Shown: one piece after another, positions 1 to 8,842 of the stretch
Layout of the letters: each line of letters opens with the position of its first letter
Numbering within the stretch: the first letter of the stretch is position 1
Origin: Streptomyces sp. ICBB 8177
GTDB lineage: Bacteria; Actinomycetota; Actinomycetes; Streptomycetales; Streptomycetaceae
Assembly: GCF_003144095.1 (NCBI RefSeq)
Contig: NZ_NSKH01000023.1
Span: 1,100,511 to 1,164,510, forward strand
Direction: 5' to 3'
Length of the DNA: 64,000 bases
Program-made: the position numbers and the translations under genes
Notes under the pieces: model-generated
Told to the model about the DNA's origin: nothing
The model's database searches: none
The model's input: the letters and a program-made list of their open reading frames with translations, nothing else

Positions 1-168
1 GGCCACGATCGGATGGAGCTGCGGCACTGCTGCTACTGGACCAACCTCGCCGGACACCCCGTGACCGGCAGGCACAAGACCACCGTGCGGATCCCCACCG
101 CCCGCGTCTTCGACGACCGGGCGCTGTGCGAGATCATGACGCGGGTCGGGGCGGGAGGAAGACCGTGA
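1..168 (+). CDS. DUF4365 family protein, C-terminal fragment
   Basis: Frame 1 is open from the window edge to a TGA at 166-168 and gives about 55 residues. The visible part contains LRHCCYWTNLAGHP, then TVRIPTARVFDDRALCEIM. This looks like the C-terminal end of actinobacterial DUF4365 proteins, whose N-terminal part has a nuclease-like fold by family annotation, but that part lies outside the window. Its stop overlaps the start of the next gene by one base (TGATG), so the two are probably co-transcribed and translationally coupled. The family call is from recollection of the C-terminal pattern only; the function is unknown. Confidence 0.6.
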   Translation, partial: GHDRMELRHCCYWTNLAGHPVTGRHKTTVRIPTARVFDDRALCEIMTRVGAGGRP

Positions 169-1352
169 TGCGACCGATCGACGACGAGCTCGGCGACCTC
201 CAGCCCCCCGACCCCGGACGCGTCGACCCCGGAGTGCTCACCGCGCTGCTGCGGCGGCACGGCTGGGAGCGCCGGGGACGGCAGGACGGCCCGTACACCC
301 GCTGGACGCCGCCCGGGCACCCGTACGCCGACGGGGGCGCCGGTGGCACGAGTCTGCTGGTCCCGGCCCGCGGCGGCTTCGGCGACTCCGCCGACCTGCT
401 GGGGGAGGCGCTCACCGCGCTGGCCCGCTCCGGCGCGCCCTCCGCCCGCGAGGTGCTGCTCGCGCTCAGCGTGCCCGGCGACGAGGTGCGCTGGCGGCGC
501 GACGTGCCGCGCACGGCCGGCGCGGTGCCGTGGACGGCCGCGGAACAACTGCGCCAGGCCGTGCGCGGCACGCTGCTCGCTGCGGCGCGGGCGGCCCGGG
601 CGCCGTCCGGCTACTTCGGCGAGCGGCACGCCCGGCACGCCCGTGCCTGCCTGGAACAGGTCCTCCTCGGCCCCGCGGCGAGCGGCCACCTGCTCACCGC
701 GTACCTGCCCGCGCCCGGCGCCCGGTCGGTCACCGTCACGCTGCTGCGCGCCCTGCAGGCCACCCGGGACGCCGTCGACTACCAGCGCGCGACCGGCCGC
801 TGGGACGCCTTCGACGCCGCCGTCGAACTGGGCGTCTGCCACGAACTCGTCGTGGCGCTGGCCCACTTGGTGCGCGAGAGCGAGGGCGCCGAGGTCGCGC
901 TCGCCTGGTCGCCCGCAGCCGGAACGCCGCCCGGGGTCGCCGCCCGCCCCGAACCGGTGGAGTTCTCCCCGGGCGACCTGCCCGCACTGCACCGGGCCGC
1001 GACCCGCTACGTGCGCGCCGAGCCGCCGGTCCGGGTCACCGTGACCGGCACCGTGGTGCGGCTGCGCAGCGCCCGCCCGTCCGGCGGCGGGACGGTCAGG
1101 CTGCGGGTGCTGTCCGGCGCCGAGGTGCGCCAGGTGCGGGTCAGGCTGGACGAGGACGGCTACCGGGCCGCCGCCGAGGCCCACCTCGCCGGGCGGCCGG
1201 TGCGGCTGAGCGGGGCGCTGGAGAGCCGCGACGGCTTCCGCAGGCTCACCGGCGCCTCGGTCCCGGTCCCGGCCGACCTGGACGAGGCCGAACGCGACCG
1301 GCTGCTGAAGGCCTGGGAGGAACCCGCGCGCGACGAGGAGCCGGACGCGTAG
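168..1352 (+). CDS. conserved actinobacterial hypothetical protein, 394 aa
   Basis: I do not recognise a named family. The protein is soluble with no signal peptide or membrane segment. The N-terminal part (about 20-60) has a short Leu-Leu-Arg-Arg-His-Gly-Trp segment. The middle is Ala/Arg-rich helix. The C-terminal 110 residues alternate VTVTGTVVRLRS, VRLRVLSG and VRVRLDEDGY, which suggests a beta-barrel or OB-like fold. ATG 168 is chosen because GGGAGGA lies 10 bases upstream and the start overlaps the previous stop by one base; GTG 165 in the same frame is also possible. It sits directly before thrS, but the 131-base gap and a separate TACGAT box suggest that thrS has its own promoter. Confidence 0.75.
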   Translation: MRPIDDELGDLQPPDPGRVDPGVLTALLRRHGWERRGRQDGPYTRWTPPGHPYADGGAGGTSLLVPARGGFGDSADLLGEALTALARSGAPSAREVLLALSVPGDEVRWRRDVPRTAGAVPWTAAEQLRQAVRGTLLAAARAARAPSGYFGERHARHARACLEQVLLGPAASGHLLTAYLPAPGARSVTVTLLRALQATRDAVDYQRATGRWDAFDAAVELGVCHELVVALAHLVRESEGAEVALAWSPAAGTPPGVAARPEPVEFSPGDLPALHRAATRYVRAEPPVRVTVTGTVVRLRSARPSGGGTVRLRVLSGAEVRQVRVRLDEDGYRAAAEAHLAGRPVRLSGALESRDGFRRLTGASVPVPADLDEAERDRLLKAWEEPARDEEPDA

Positions 1353-1483
1353 CCCGCCGCACGGCCGCCCCCGCGCAGCCGTCACCCCCTGACCATCGCT
1401 TCGCGGCCAACGCCTCCGGCTCGGTACGATTCAGCGGGGCGGCGTCCGCTGCCGACCGTGGGACGTGAAGTCAGGAGAGACCG

Positions 1484-3466
1484 GTGTCAGACCTCCGTGT
1501 GATCATCAAACGCGATTCCGCGAGCCCGGAAGAGCGGCTGGTGACTACGGGGACCACGGCGGCCGAGCTGTTCGAGGGCGAGCGCTCCGTCGTCGCCGCG
1601 CGGGTCGCCGGGCAGCTGCGGGACCTCGCCCACGTCGTCGCGGACGGCGACGAGGTCGAGCCCGTCGACATCACCAGCGACGACGGCCTGAACATCCTGC
1701 GCCACTCCACCGCGCACGTCATGGCCCAGGCCGTCCAGGAGATCTTCCCCGAGGCCAAGCTCGGCATCGGCCCGCCCATCAAGGACGGCTTCTACTACGA
1801 CTTCGACGTCGAGCAGCCCTTCCACCCGGACGACCTCAAGCGCGTCGAGAAGAAGATGCAGGAGATCGTCAAGCGCGGCCAGCGCTTCTCGCGCCGTCCG
1901 GTGAGCGACGAGGCCGCCCGCGAGGAGCTGGCCGCCGAGCCGTACAAGCTGGAGCTGATCGGCCTCAAGGGTTCCGCCGCCGAGGCCGCGGAAGGCGCCT
2001 CCGCCGAGGTCGGCGCCGGTGAGCTGACGATCTACGACAACCTCGACGCCAAGACCGGCGAGCTGTGCTGGAAGGACCTGTGCCGCGGTCCGCACCTGCC
2101 GACCACCCGGCTGATCCCCGCCTTCAAGCTGATGCGCTCGGCCGCCGCGTACTGGCGCGGCAGCGAGAAGAACAAGCAGCTCCAGCGGATCTACGGCACG
2201 GCGTGGCCGACCAGGGACGAGCTGAAGGCGTACCTGGACTTCCTCGCCGAGGCCGAGAAGCGCGACCACCGCAAGCTCGGCTCCGAACTCGACCTGTTCT
2301 CCATCCCGGAGCAGATCGGCTCGGGCCTGGCGGTCTTCCACCCCAAGGGCGGCATCGTCCGCCGGGTCATGGAGGACTACTCGCGCCGCCGCCACGAGGA
2401 GGAGGGCTACGAGTTCGTCTACACCCCGCACGCGACGAAGGGGAAGCTCTTCGAGACCTCCGGCCACCTGGACTGGTATGCCGACGGCATGTACCCGCCC
2501 ATGCAGCTCGACGAGGGCGTGGACTACTACCTCAAGCCCATGAACTGCCCGATGCACAACCTGATCTTCGACGCGCGCGGCCGCTCGTACCGCGAACTGC
2601 CGCTGCGCCTCTTCGAGTTCGGGACCGTGTACCGGTACGAGAAGTCGGGCGTCGTGCACGGCCTGACCCGCGCCCGGGGCTTCACCCAGGACGACGCGCA
2701 CATCTACTGCACCCGCGAGCAGATGGCCGACGAACTGGACAAGACGCTCACCTTCGTCCTCAACCTGCTGCGCGACTACGGCCTGGAGGACTTCTACCTG
2801 GAGCTGTCCACCAAGGACGAGACGAAGTACGTCGGCTCGGACGAGGTGTGGGAGGAGGCCACCGAGGTCCTGCGCCAGGCGGCCGAGAAGCAGGGGCTGC
2901 CGCTGGTGCCGGACCCGGGCGGCGCCGCCTTCTACGGCCCGAAGATCTCCGTGCAGACCAAGGACGCCATCGGCCGCACCTGGCAGATGTCGACGATCCA
3001 GCTGGACTTCAACCTCCCCGAGCGCTTCGACCTGGAGTACACCGCGGCCGACGGCTCCCGGCAGCGGCCGGTGATGATCCACCGGGCGCTGTTCGGCTCC
3101 ATCGAGCGGTTCTTCGCGGTGCTGCTGGAGCACTACGCTGGCGCCTTCCCGGCCTGGCTCGCGCCCGTCCAGGCGGTCGGCATCCCGATCGGCGACGCGC
3201 ACGTGCCGTACCTGGAGGAGTTCGCGGCGAAGGCCCGGACGAAGGGGCTGCGGATCGAGGTGGACTCCTCCTCCGACCGCATGCAGAAGAAGATCAGGAA
3301 CGCGCAGAAGCAGAAGGTGCCGTTCATGGTCATCGCGGGCGACGAGGACATCGCCAACAACGCGGTGAGCTTCCGCTACCGGGACGGCTCGCAGAAGAAC
3401 GGCATCCCGGTCGAGGACGCCCTCGCGGAGATCGCGGACGCCGTCGAGCGCCGCGTCCAGGTCTGA
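1484..3466 (+). CDS. thrS: threonine--tRNA ligase
   Basis: Charges tRNA-Thr with threonine in the cytoplasm. At 660 aa the length is normal for a full bacterial ThrRS. It has the expected order: an N-terminal TGS domain (about 1-65), the SAD editing domain with [11 protein letters not shown], the class II catalytic core with MNCPMHN (zinc-site Cys), a motif 2 region ([18 protein letters not shown] then [11 protein letters not shown]), motif 3 [12 protein letters not shown], and a C-terminal anticodon-binding domain ending near [15 protein letters not shown] 1484 follows CAGGAGAGA at good spacing. A TACGAT -10-like box at 1425-1430 may be its promoter. I saw no T-box-like leader in the 131 bases upstream. 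The neighbours (HIT hydrolase, PI phosphate synthase, acyltransferase, PimA) repeat the block known in mycobacteria. Confidence 0.98.
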   Translation: MSDLRVIIKRDSASPEERLVTTGTTAAELFEGERSVVAARVAGQLRDLAHVVADGDEVEPVDITSDDGLNILRHSTAHVMAQAVQEIFPEAKLGIGPPIKDGFYYDFDVEQPFHPDDLKRVEKKMQEIVKRGQRFSRRPVSDEAAREELAAEPYKLELIGLKGSAAEAAEGASAEVGAGELTIYDNLDAKTGELCWKDLCRGPHLPTTRLIPAFKLMRSAAAYWRGSEKNKQLQRIYGTAWPTRDELKAYLDFLAEAEKRDHRKLGSELDLFSIPEQIGSGLAVFHPKGGIVRRVMEDYSRRRHEEEGYEFVYTPHATKGKLFETSGHLDWYADGMYPPMQLDEGVDYYLKPMNCPMHNLIFDARGRSYRELPLRLFEFGTVYRYEKSGVVHGLTRARGFTQDDAHIYCTREQMADELDKTLTFVLNLLRDYGLEDFYLELSTKDETKYVGSDEVWEEATEVLRQAAEKQGLPLVPDPGGAAFYGPKISVQTKDAIGRTWQMSTIQLDFNLPERFDLEYTAADGSRQRPVMIHRALFGSIERFFAVLLEHYAGAFPAWLAPVQAVGIPIGDAHVPYLEEFAAKARTKGLRIEVDSSSDRMQKKIRNAQKQKVPFMVIAGDEDIANNAVSFRYRDGSQKNGIPVEDALAEIADAVERRVQV

Positions 3467-3492
3467 CCCACCGCGATCCCACCGGCCGGCAC

Positions 3493-3531
3493 CGGCCCCC
3501 GCAGCGCGCGTCAGTCGCGCCCCGGGGGCCG
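3493..3531 (+). terminator. hairpin ending thrS, overlapping the 3' end of the channel gene
   Basis: CGGCCCCCG (3493-3501) pairs with CGGGGGCCG (3523-3531), and the loop can form an inner GCGCG/CGCGC stem. It lies just after thrS and runs into the last codons of the convergent channel gene, so it probably acts on both strands. There is no poly-U tract, as is usual for this lineage. Confidence 0.5.
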
Positions 3532-4170
3532 TTCCGCCTCCGAGATCTCGCGGAAGCGGCCGACCAGCCAGGACGAGAACGTGCCGACCACCGAGCCCAG
3601 CAGGCCCAGGCCGATGACCATCAGGCCGACGCCGATCAGCCGGCCGCGCGCCGTCACCGGGAAGACGTCGCCGTAGCCGACCGCGGTCAGCGTCGAGCAG
3701 GTGTACCAGACCGCGTCGCCGTAGGTGCGGATGTTCGCGCCCGTCCTGCCGTGCTCCACGTGGTAGACCGCGAGGCTGCCCGCGAAGCCCAGCAGCAGCG
3801 TGGTGAGCCCGGTGTACGCCATCACCTGCGCCTCCAGCCGCAGCCGCCCGCCGTGCCCGGAGAGCTGCGCCCGGGTGTAGGTCCGCACCACCCGCAACGG
3901 ACGCAGCAGCGGCAGCACGAGCACCACCAGATCGAGCCACCGCGTCACGACGAACCGCAGCCGCCGCGTGCTGAGCGCCAGCCGCACCAGGTAGTCCACC
4001 ACGAACACGGCCCAGGCCACCCCCAGCACCGCCCACCACGCATCCCGGGCGTCCGGCGACAGGCCGTGGTCGAGGACCAGCACGGCGTACGCGGTGAGGA
4101 AGAGCATCGAGGTGGCCATGAGCGGCACCGAGGTGCGGCGCTCCCACTCGCGGATCCGGCGGTCGTCCAT
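3511..4170 (-). CDS. voltage-gated-like potassium channel, 219 aa
   Basis: An integral membrane protein that would conduct K+ across the cytoplasmic membrane. The order is TM1 (about 18-36), TM2 (about 45-67), a third segment LDLVVLVLPLL, an S4-like stretch RPLRVVRTYTR with Arg every third position, TM5 (VMAYTGLTTLLLGFAGSLAVY), a pore helix with the selectivity filter TAVGYGD, and a last helix LIGVGLMVIGLGLLGSVVG. There is no C-terminal RCK domain, and the tail after TM6 is only about 25 residues. ATG at 4168-4170 is chosen because the longer open frame upstream merely shadows the HIT gene. The gene is convergent with thrS and divergent from the HIT gene. Confidence 0.88.
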   Translation of the reverse strand: MDDRRIREWERRTSVPLMATSMLFLTAYAVLVLDHGLSPDARDAWWAVLGVAWAVFVVDYLVRLALSTRRLRFVVTRWLDLVVLVLPLLRPLRVVRTYTRAQLSGHGGRLRLEAQVMAYTGLTTLLLGFAGSLAVYHVEHGRTGANIRTYGDAVWYTCSTLTAVGYGDVFPVTARGRLIGVGLMVIGLGLLGSVVGTFSSWLVGRFREISEAERPPGRD

Positions 4171-4235
4171 CGCCCCAGGATCCAGGCAGCCGACCGGGGC
4201 CCGCCCCGACGACACGCCCGGGGCGGGTGAAGCCA

Positions 4236-4241
4236 TATGCT
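4236..4241 (+). promoter_or_regulatory. -10 box TATGCT of a leaderless HIT-gene promoter
   Basis: TATGCT ends 7 bases before ATG 4249, the spacing expected if transcription starts at the A of the start codon. There is no Shine-Dalgarno match. An in-frame ATG at 4237 falls inside this box, which argues against it as the start. Confidence 0.5.
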
Positions 4242-4248
4242 GCACACC

Positions 4249-4797
4249 ATGACGAGTGAGCCGGAGCAGCAGATCGGAGTGGGGACGCCGGACGCGTTCC
4301 AGCGCCTGTGGACCCCGCACCGCATGGCGTACATCCAGGGCGAGAACAAGCCCACCGGCCCCGACGCCGACGGCTGCCCGTTCTGTTCCCTCCCGGCCAA
4401 GTCCGACGAGGACGGCCTGATCATCGCGCGCGGCTCGTCCGTCTACGCGGTGCTCAACCTCTACCCGTACAACGGCGGCCACCTGATGGTGGTCCCGTAC
4501 CGGCACGTTGCCGACTACACCGAGCTGGACGCCGCCGAGACCGCGGAGCTCGCCGGGTTCACCAAGCGGGCGATGACGGCGCTGCGGTCGGCGTCCGGGG
4601 CGCACGGCTTCAACATCGGCATGAACCAGGGCTCGGTGGCCGGCGCGGGCATCGCCGCCCACCTGCACCAGCACGTGGTGCCGCGCTGGGGCGGCGACAC
4701 CAACTTCATGCCGGTCGTCGGCCACACCAAGGTGCTGCCCCAACTCCTCGCCGACACCCGCGCGATGCTCGCCGAGCACTGGCCGCAGGAGGGCTGA
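4249..4797 (+). CDS. HIT family hydrolase / Ap4A phosphorylase-like
   Basis: A histidine-triad nucleotide-binding protein of 182 aa. It has CPFC in the N-terminal third, the substrate-site segment NLYPYNGGHLMVVPYRH, and the triad HLHQHVVPRW near the C-terminal third. The family hydrolyses or phosphorolyses nucleoside phosphoramidates or diadenosine polyphosphates. The mycobacterial neighbour of pgsA, Rv2613c, has been described as an Ap4A phosphorylase, and this gene occupies the same context after thrS. The exact substrate is inferred from that context only. ATG 4249 is preferred over 4237 because of the -10 box position. It is followed by a strong hairpin shared with the convergent membrane-protein gene. 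Confidence 0.9.
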   Translation: MTSEPEQQIGVGTPDAFQRLWTPHRMAYIQGENKPTGPDADGCPFCSLPAKSDEDGLIIARGSSVYAVLNLYPYNGGHLMVVPYRHVADYTELDAAETAELAGFTKRAMTALRSASGAHGFNIGMNQGSVAGAGIAAHLHQHVVPRWGGDTNFMPVVGHTKVLPQLLADTRAMLAEHWPQEG

Positions 4798-4811
4798 GCA
4801 CCGCGGCCCGG

Positions 4812-4839
4812 CCGCCGCCGCGCCGTGTCGCGGCGGCGG
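4812..4839. terminator. bidirectional hairpin between HIT gene and convergent membrane-protein gene
   Basis: Perfect 11-bp stem CCGCCGCCGCG/CGCGGCGGCGG with the 6-base loop CCGTGT, placed between two converging stop codons. Confidence 0.65.
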
Positions 4840-4845
4840 TCCCGG

Positions 4846-6501
4846 TCAGGCGTCGTAGACGTCGGCCTTGCCGGGCTTGGCGTCCTGCACCGCCCCGCCG
4901 AGGACCAGCGAGCGGCCCTCGAACCGCGTGGTGTCCACGCCGTTCTCCCTCAGCAGCCCGATCGTCGCGGCGTGCACCGCGCGCAGCACCGGGGTCGCCG
5001 TGCGCAGCGCGTCGTCGGCCATGAAGCGGTGCTGCCACGGCTTCGCCGCCCAGGAATGCCGCAGGCCGAACGGCTCGGGCAGGGTGAGCTTGCCCCCCAG
5101 GAAGTCCAGCACCGGCGGGAACCAGGTGAACGGCGCGCGGGCGGCCAGCCGGACCACCTCGCCCGAGTTCACCAGGGGCATGTGCACCGTGCGGGTCTCC
5201 CAGAACTTGACGCTCTTGGAGACCTCCTTGGTGTTCGGCGCGGGCTTGGACATGAACATCCCGGCGACCGGACCCAGCGCGTGCCCGGTGACCTCGACGC
5301 GCAGCGTGCGGTGCAGCACCGTCACCGTGATCATCATCGTGATGACCAACTGCCCGTCCCACAGCACGAACTGCACGCCCAGGTAGTGCCGGTTGCCGCT
5401 GCCGAACTGCTGCTCGTTGCAGATGCGCTGGACCTCGAAGTCCTTGACCGTGAAGCCGTCCACGGTCTCGCCGGTGGGCCGCGAGATGCTCGTGGCGTTC
5501 TCCCCGACCGGCGCGACGATCCAGTGCCGTATCGACGGCTTGGGGAAGCCCCCGGTGTGCAGCGGGCCGCGCTCCAGGTCGCGCAGCCGGTCGTGGATGG
5601 CGCGGATGACGTCCCAGGAACGGAACTGGTGGAAGTCCTTGCCGTCCGCGGGCAGCAGCTCCTCCGCCAACTGCCATATGCCCCAACGGGATCCCATGCC
5701 CAGTATCCCCTTGGGGCCCGCGTAGAAGACCACGTTGCTGTTCTGCTCGGCGGCCAGCACCACCAGGGACTTGCGCAGCTCCTCGGCGCGCTTGTCGTTG
5801 GGGTTGCGCGGCACCGCCTCGGGGATCTTGGCGCCCGGCCCGGGGCCGCCCAGCAGCGATCCCCAGCGGCCCCGCAGGTCGACCGCGGTGCGCTCGCAGA
5901 TGCGCTTCGCCAGGTACCACCCGCCCACCGGGAACAGCAGCACCACGCGTACGTACAGCCCCCAGAAGCCGCCCAGGGGCGGGCGCCAGGCCAGCAGCCC
6001 GGCGAGGCCCACCACGATCACCAGCACCAGCGTGCCCAGCGTCCCGGCCCAGCCGCGGTCACCCTTGCCGAGGGTGCGGCGCAGCTGGAACGCGGCGAGC
6101 CAGATCAGCACCCCGGGCAGGAAGAGCAGTCCGAAGACCACCATCACCGCGGTGAGGCGGATGTCGCGCTGCTGCCGGATGCGGTTGGCGGCCAGGCAGT
6201 GCTCCACGACGGTCTGCGGGTCCATGCCGAAGGACTGCACGGTCTCGCTGTGCGCGCCACCGAGCATCCGCACCTGTACGGCGCGCGCGAACGCCTCGCC
6301 GAGGTTGGGCTCGAACAGCGACAGCCGGGGCGGCTTGACGCCCGCCTCCGGGTTGGCCGCGAGCAGGTCGGCGACGGCACCGTCGCGGTAAGGGGCCGAC
6401 GACAGGGCCTGCGTGGCGGCGGTCTGGCCGCTGTGCACACCCATCAGCGGCACCTGCGCACCCGGGCTGAAGTCGAACTCCGTGCCGGAGAAAAGCGACA
6501 C
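4846..6501 (-). CDS. large membrane protein of unknown function, 551 aa
   Basis: Not recognised beyond 'conserved Streptomyces membrane protein'. Residues 1-115 are soluble and include SFGMDPQTVVEHCLAANR. Three hydrophobic segments follow (about 117-140, 155-175 and 182-202). A soluble C-terminal region of about 340 residues then carries KRAEELRKSLVVLAAEQNSN, a VFYAGPKGILGMGSRW segment and HYLGVQFVLWDGQLV, which would face the cytoplasm or envelope. No catalytic signature is visible. GTG at 6499-6501 gives VSLFSGTEFDF; no strong Shine-Dalgarno is seen. It lies between the EF-G paralogue and the HIT gene, on the opposite strand to the lipid genes, so context does not reveal a role. Confidence 0.8.
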   Translation of the reverse strand: MSLFSGTEFDFSPGAQVPLMGVHSGQTAATQALSSAPYRDGAVADLLAANPEAGVKPPRLSLFEPNLGEAFARAVQVRMLGGAHSETVQSFGMDPQTVVEHCLAANRIRQQRDIRLTAVMVVFGLLFLPGVLIWLAAFQLRRTLGKGDRGWAGTLGTLVLVIVVGLAGLLAWRPPLGGFWGLYVRVVLLFPVGGWYLAKRICERTAVDLRGRWGSLLGGPGPGAKIPEAVPRNPNDKRAEELRKSLVVLAAEQNSNVVFYAGPKGILGMGSRWGIWQLAEELLPADGKDFHQFRSWDVIRAIHDRLRDLERGPLHTGGFPKPSIRHWIVAPVGENATSISRPTGETVDGFTVKDFEVQRICNEQQFGSGNRHYLGVQFVLWDGQLVITMMITVTVLHRTLRVEVTGHALGPVAGMFMSKPAPNTKEVSKSVKFWETRTVHMPLVNSGEVVRLAARAPFTWFPPVLDFLGGKLTLPEPFGLRHSWAAKPWQHRFMADDALRTATPVLRAVHAATIGLLRENGVDTTRFEGRSLVLGGAVQDAKPGKADVYDA

Positions 6502-6557
6502 CGCCTGCCCCCACTCCCTCGCTCCGACCCGCGGTGCGCCGTCCGCGCCCGCGCCGC

Positions 6558-6590
6558 CCCGGACCGGTCGGCCGCGCCATCCGGTCCGGG
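6558..6590 (-). terminator. hairpin downstream of the EF-G paralogue
   Basis: Perfect 10-bp stem CCCGGACCGG/CCGGTCCGGG with a 13-base loop in the 142-base gap between two minus-strand genes. Its position fits termination of the EF-G-like gene before the next promoter. Confidence 0.5.
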
Positions 6591-6643
6591 AACAAGCGTA
6601 TCCGCACAGTGACCAGCGCGTCAGCGGCGCACGGGAACGCGGA

Positions 6644-8842
6644 TCAGTGGGCCTGCTCCTCCTCCTGCCGCAGTTTCGCGGCGAGTTGGGGCGGCATCGG
6701 CTCGTGCCGGGCGTAGGCGCGGGTGAACCGCCCGGTGCCGTGGGAGAGCGACCGCAGATCCACCGCGTAGCGGCCGATCTCGGTCTCGGGGACCTGCGCG
6801 CGCACCACCGTGCGCCCCGGGCCCGCCGGTTCGGTGCCCACCACCCGGCCGCGCCGTCCGGCCAGGTCGCTCATCACCGCGCCCACGTACTCGTCGGAGA
6901 CCATCACCGTCAGGTCGCACACCGGCTCCAGCAGGTGGATCCGGGCGCCGGCCGCCGCCTCGCGCAGCGCCAGCGCGCCCGCGGTCTGGAACGCGGCGTC
7001 GGAGGAGTCGACCGAGTGCGCCTTGCCGTCCAGCAGCGTGACCCTGATGTCCACCACCGGGTGACCGGTCGCCACGCCCTTGAGGGCCTGCGCCCGCACG
7101 CCCTTCTCCACCGAGGGGATGAACTGCCGGGGCACGGAGCCGCCGACCACCTTGTCGACGAACTCGATGCCCGAGCCGACCGGCAGCGGCTCCACCTCGA
7201 TCTCGCAGATGGCGAACTGCCCGTGGCCGCCGGACTGCTTGACGTGCCGGCCGCGCCCCGCCGCCCGTTCGCCGAACGTCTCGCGCAGCGACACCCGGTA
7301 GGGCACCGCGTCCACCTGGACCCCGTACCGGCCCCGCAGCCGCTCCAGCGCCACGTCCACGTGCGCCTCGCCAAGGCACCACAGCACGACCTGGTGGGTG
7401 TCCTGGTTCTGCTCCAGGCGCATCGTCGGGTCCTCGGCGACCAGCCGGGCCAGCCCCACCGACAGCTTGTCCTCGTCGGCCTTGCTGTGCGCCTCGATGG
7501 CCACCGGCAGCAGCGGCTCCGGCATCACCCACGGCTCCATCAGCAGCGGGTCGTCCTTGGACGAGAGGGTGTCGCCGGTCTCCGCGCGGTTCAGCTTCGC
7601 CACGCACACCAGGTCGCCCGCGACGCCCCGGGGGACCGGCCGCTGGGTCTTGCCGAACGGCGACGACAGCGCGCCGACCCGCTCGTCGACGTCGTGGTCC
7701 TCGTGCCCGCGGTCCTCCAGACCGTGCCCGCAGATGTGCACCGTCTCGTCGGGCCGCAGGGTGCCGGAGAAGATCCGCACCAGGCTCAGCCGCCCGACGT
7801 ACGGGTCGGAGGAGGTCTTGACCACCTCGGCGGCCAGCGGGCCGTCCGGATCGCACTCCAGCGGCGGCCTGGGGTCGCCCTTCGGCGTGGTCACCGCGGG
7901 GGCCTCGCGCTCCAGCGGGGTCGGGAAGCCGCCGGTGACCAGTTCCAGCAGCTCCAGCGTGCCGAGGCCCTGCGTGGCGTCCCCGGCCGGGGGAGCGGCG
8001 GCCAGCACCGGGTGGAAGGTGCCGCGCGCCACGGCCCGCTCCAGGTCGTCGATGAGCGTCTTGAAGTCGACCTCCTCGCCGCCGAGGTAGCGGTCCATGA
8101 GGGTCTCGTCCTCGCTCTCCGCGATGATGCCCTCGATCAGGCGGCCGCGCGCCTCGGCGATCAGCGGCAGGTGCTCCGGGTCCGGCTCGCGCTCGGCCCG
8201 CTCACCGGAGGAGTAGTCGTAGACCCGCTGCGACAGCAGGCCGATCAGCCCGGCGACCGGGGCGTGCCCGTCCGGGGTCTCCTCGCCGTGCAGCGGCAGG
8301 TACAGCGGCAGCACCGCGTCCGGGTCGTCGCCGCCGAAGACCCGGCGGCAGATCTCGGTCATCTCGTCGAAGTCGGCGCGCGCGTTGTCGAGGTGGGTGA
8401 CGACCACCGCGCGTGGCATGCCGACCGCCGCGCACTCGTCCCAGGCCATCCGGGTCGCGCCGTCCACCCCGTCCGCCGCCGAGACCACGAACAGCGCCGC
8501 GTCGGCGGCGCGCAGCCCGGCCCGCAGCTCGCCGACGAAGTCCGCGTACCCGGGGGTGTCCAGCACGTTGATCTTGACGCCGGCCCACTCCACCGGAACG
8601 AGCGACAGCTGGACGGAGCGCTGCTGCCGGTGCTCGATCTCGTCGTAGTCGGAGACCGAGGCCCCGTCCTCCACCCGGCCGCAGCGCGTCAGCGCGCCGC
8701 ACGTCCTGGCCAGGGCCTCCACCAGGGTCGTCTTGCCCGAACCACTGTGGCCGACCAGCACCACGTTCCGGATCTTCTCGGGCCGGTCGGCCGTCGGTAC
8801 GCCTCCGGCGGCTCCCGCGTGCGGTTCTCGTTTGTCGCCCAT
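6644..8842 (-). CDS. elongation factor G-like protein (EF-G2 type), 732 aa
   Basis: A translational GTPase paralogue, not the main fusA, which normally sits with rpsL-rpsG-tuf. The P-loop is GHSGSGKT (31-38). Switch II reads DTPGYADF (95-102) where true EF-G has DTPGHVDF, so the GTPase-activating His is Tyr99. The NKxD guanine motif reads THLD (149-152). The C-terminal part keeps EF-G domains III-V (VKQSGGHGQFAICEIEVEPL, then the domain V SDEYVGAVMSDLAGRRGRV). Mycobacterial EF-G2 of this type was reported to bind GTP but lack ribosome-dependent GTPase activity. Start 8842 is chosen because GGGAGG lies 6 bases upstream; an earlier in-frame start would hide that site. Length is slightly above EF-G. 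Confidence 0.9.
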   Translation of the reverse strand: MGDKREPHAGAAGGVPTADRPEKIRNVVLVGHSGSGKTTLVEALARTCGALTRCGRVEDGASVSDYDEIEHRQQRSVQLSLVPVEWAGVKINVLDTPGYADFVGELRAGLRAADAALFVVSAADGVDGATRMAWDECAAVGMPRAVVVTHLDNARADFDEMTEICRRVFGGDDPDAVLPLYLPLHGEETPDGHAPVAGLIGLLSQRVYDYSSGERAEREPDPEHLPLIAEARGRLIEGIIAESEDETLMDRYLGGEEVDFKTLIDDLERAVARGTFHPVLAAAPPAGDATQGLGTLELLELVTGGFPTPLEREAPAVTTPKGDPRPPLECDPDGPLAAEVVKTSSDPYVGRLSLVRIFSGTLRPDETVHICGHGLEDRGHEDHDVDERVGALSSPFGKTQRPVPRGVAGDLVCVAKLNRAETGDTLSSKDDPLLMEPWVMPEPLLPVAIEAHSKADEDKLSVGLARLVAEDPTMRLEQNQDTHQVVLWCLGEAHVDVALERLRGRYGVQVDAVPYRVSLRETFGERAAGRGRHVKQSGGHGQFAICEIEVEPLPVGSGIEFVDKVVGGSVPRQFIPSVEKGVRAQALKGVATGHPVVDIRVTLLDGKAHSVDSSDAAFQTAGALALREAAAGARIHLLEPVCDLTVMVSDEYVGAVMSDLAGRRGRVVGTEPAGPGRTVVRAQVPETEIGRYAVDLRSLSHGTGRFTRAYARHEPMPPQLAAKLRQEEEQAH

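Noticed and set aside
1353-1483. T-box leader before thrS
   Set aside because: Too short (131 bases), with no specifier or antiterminator-like TGG bulge; actinobacterial T-boxes mainly precede ileS.
4237-4248. ATG 4237 as start of the HIT gene
   Set aside because: It lies inside the TATGCT -10 box; ATG 4249 gives the usual N-terminus MTSEPEQQIG and correct leaderless spacing.
4171-4779. N-terminal extension of the potassium channel on the minus strand
   Set aside because: The extra 200 codons are antisense to the HIT gene and are Gly/Arg/Val-rich shadow sequence with no family match.
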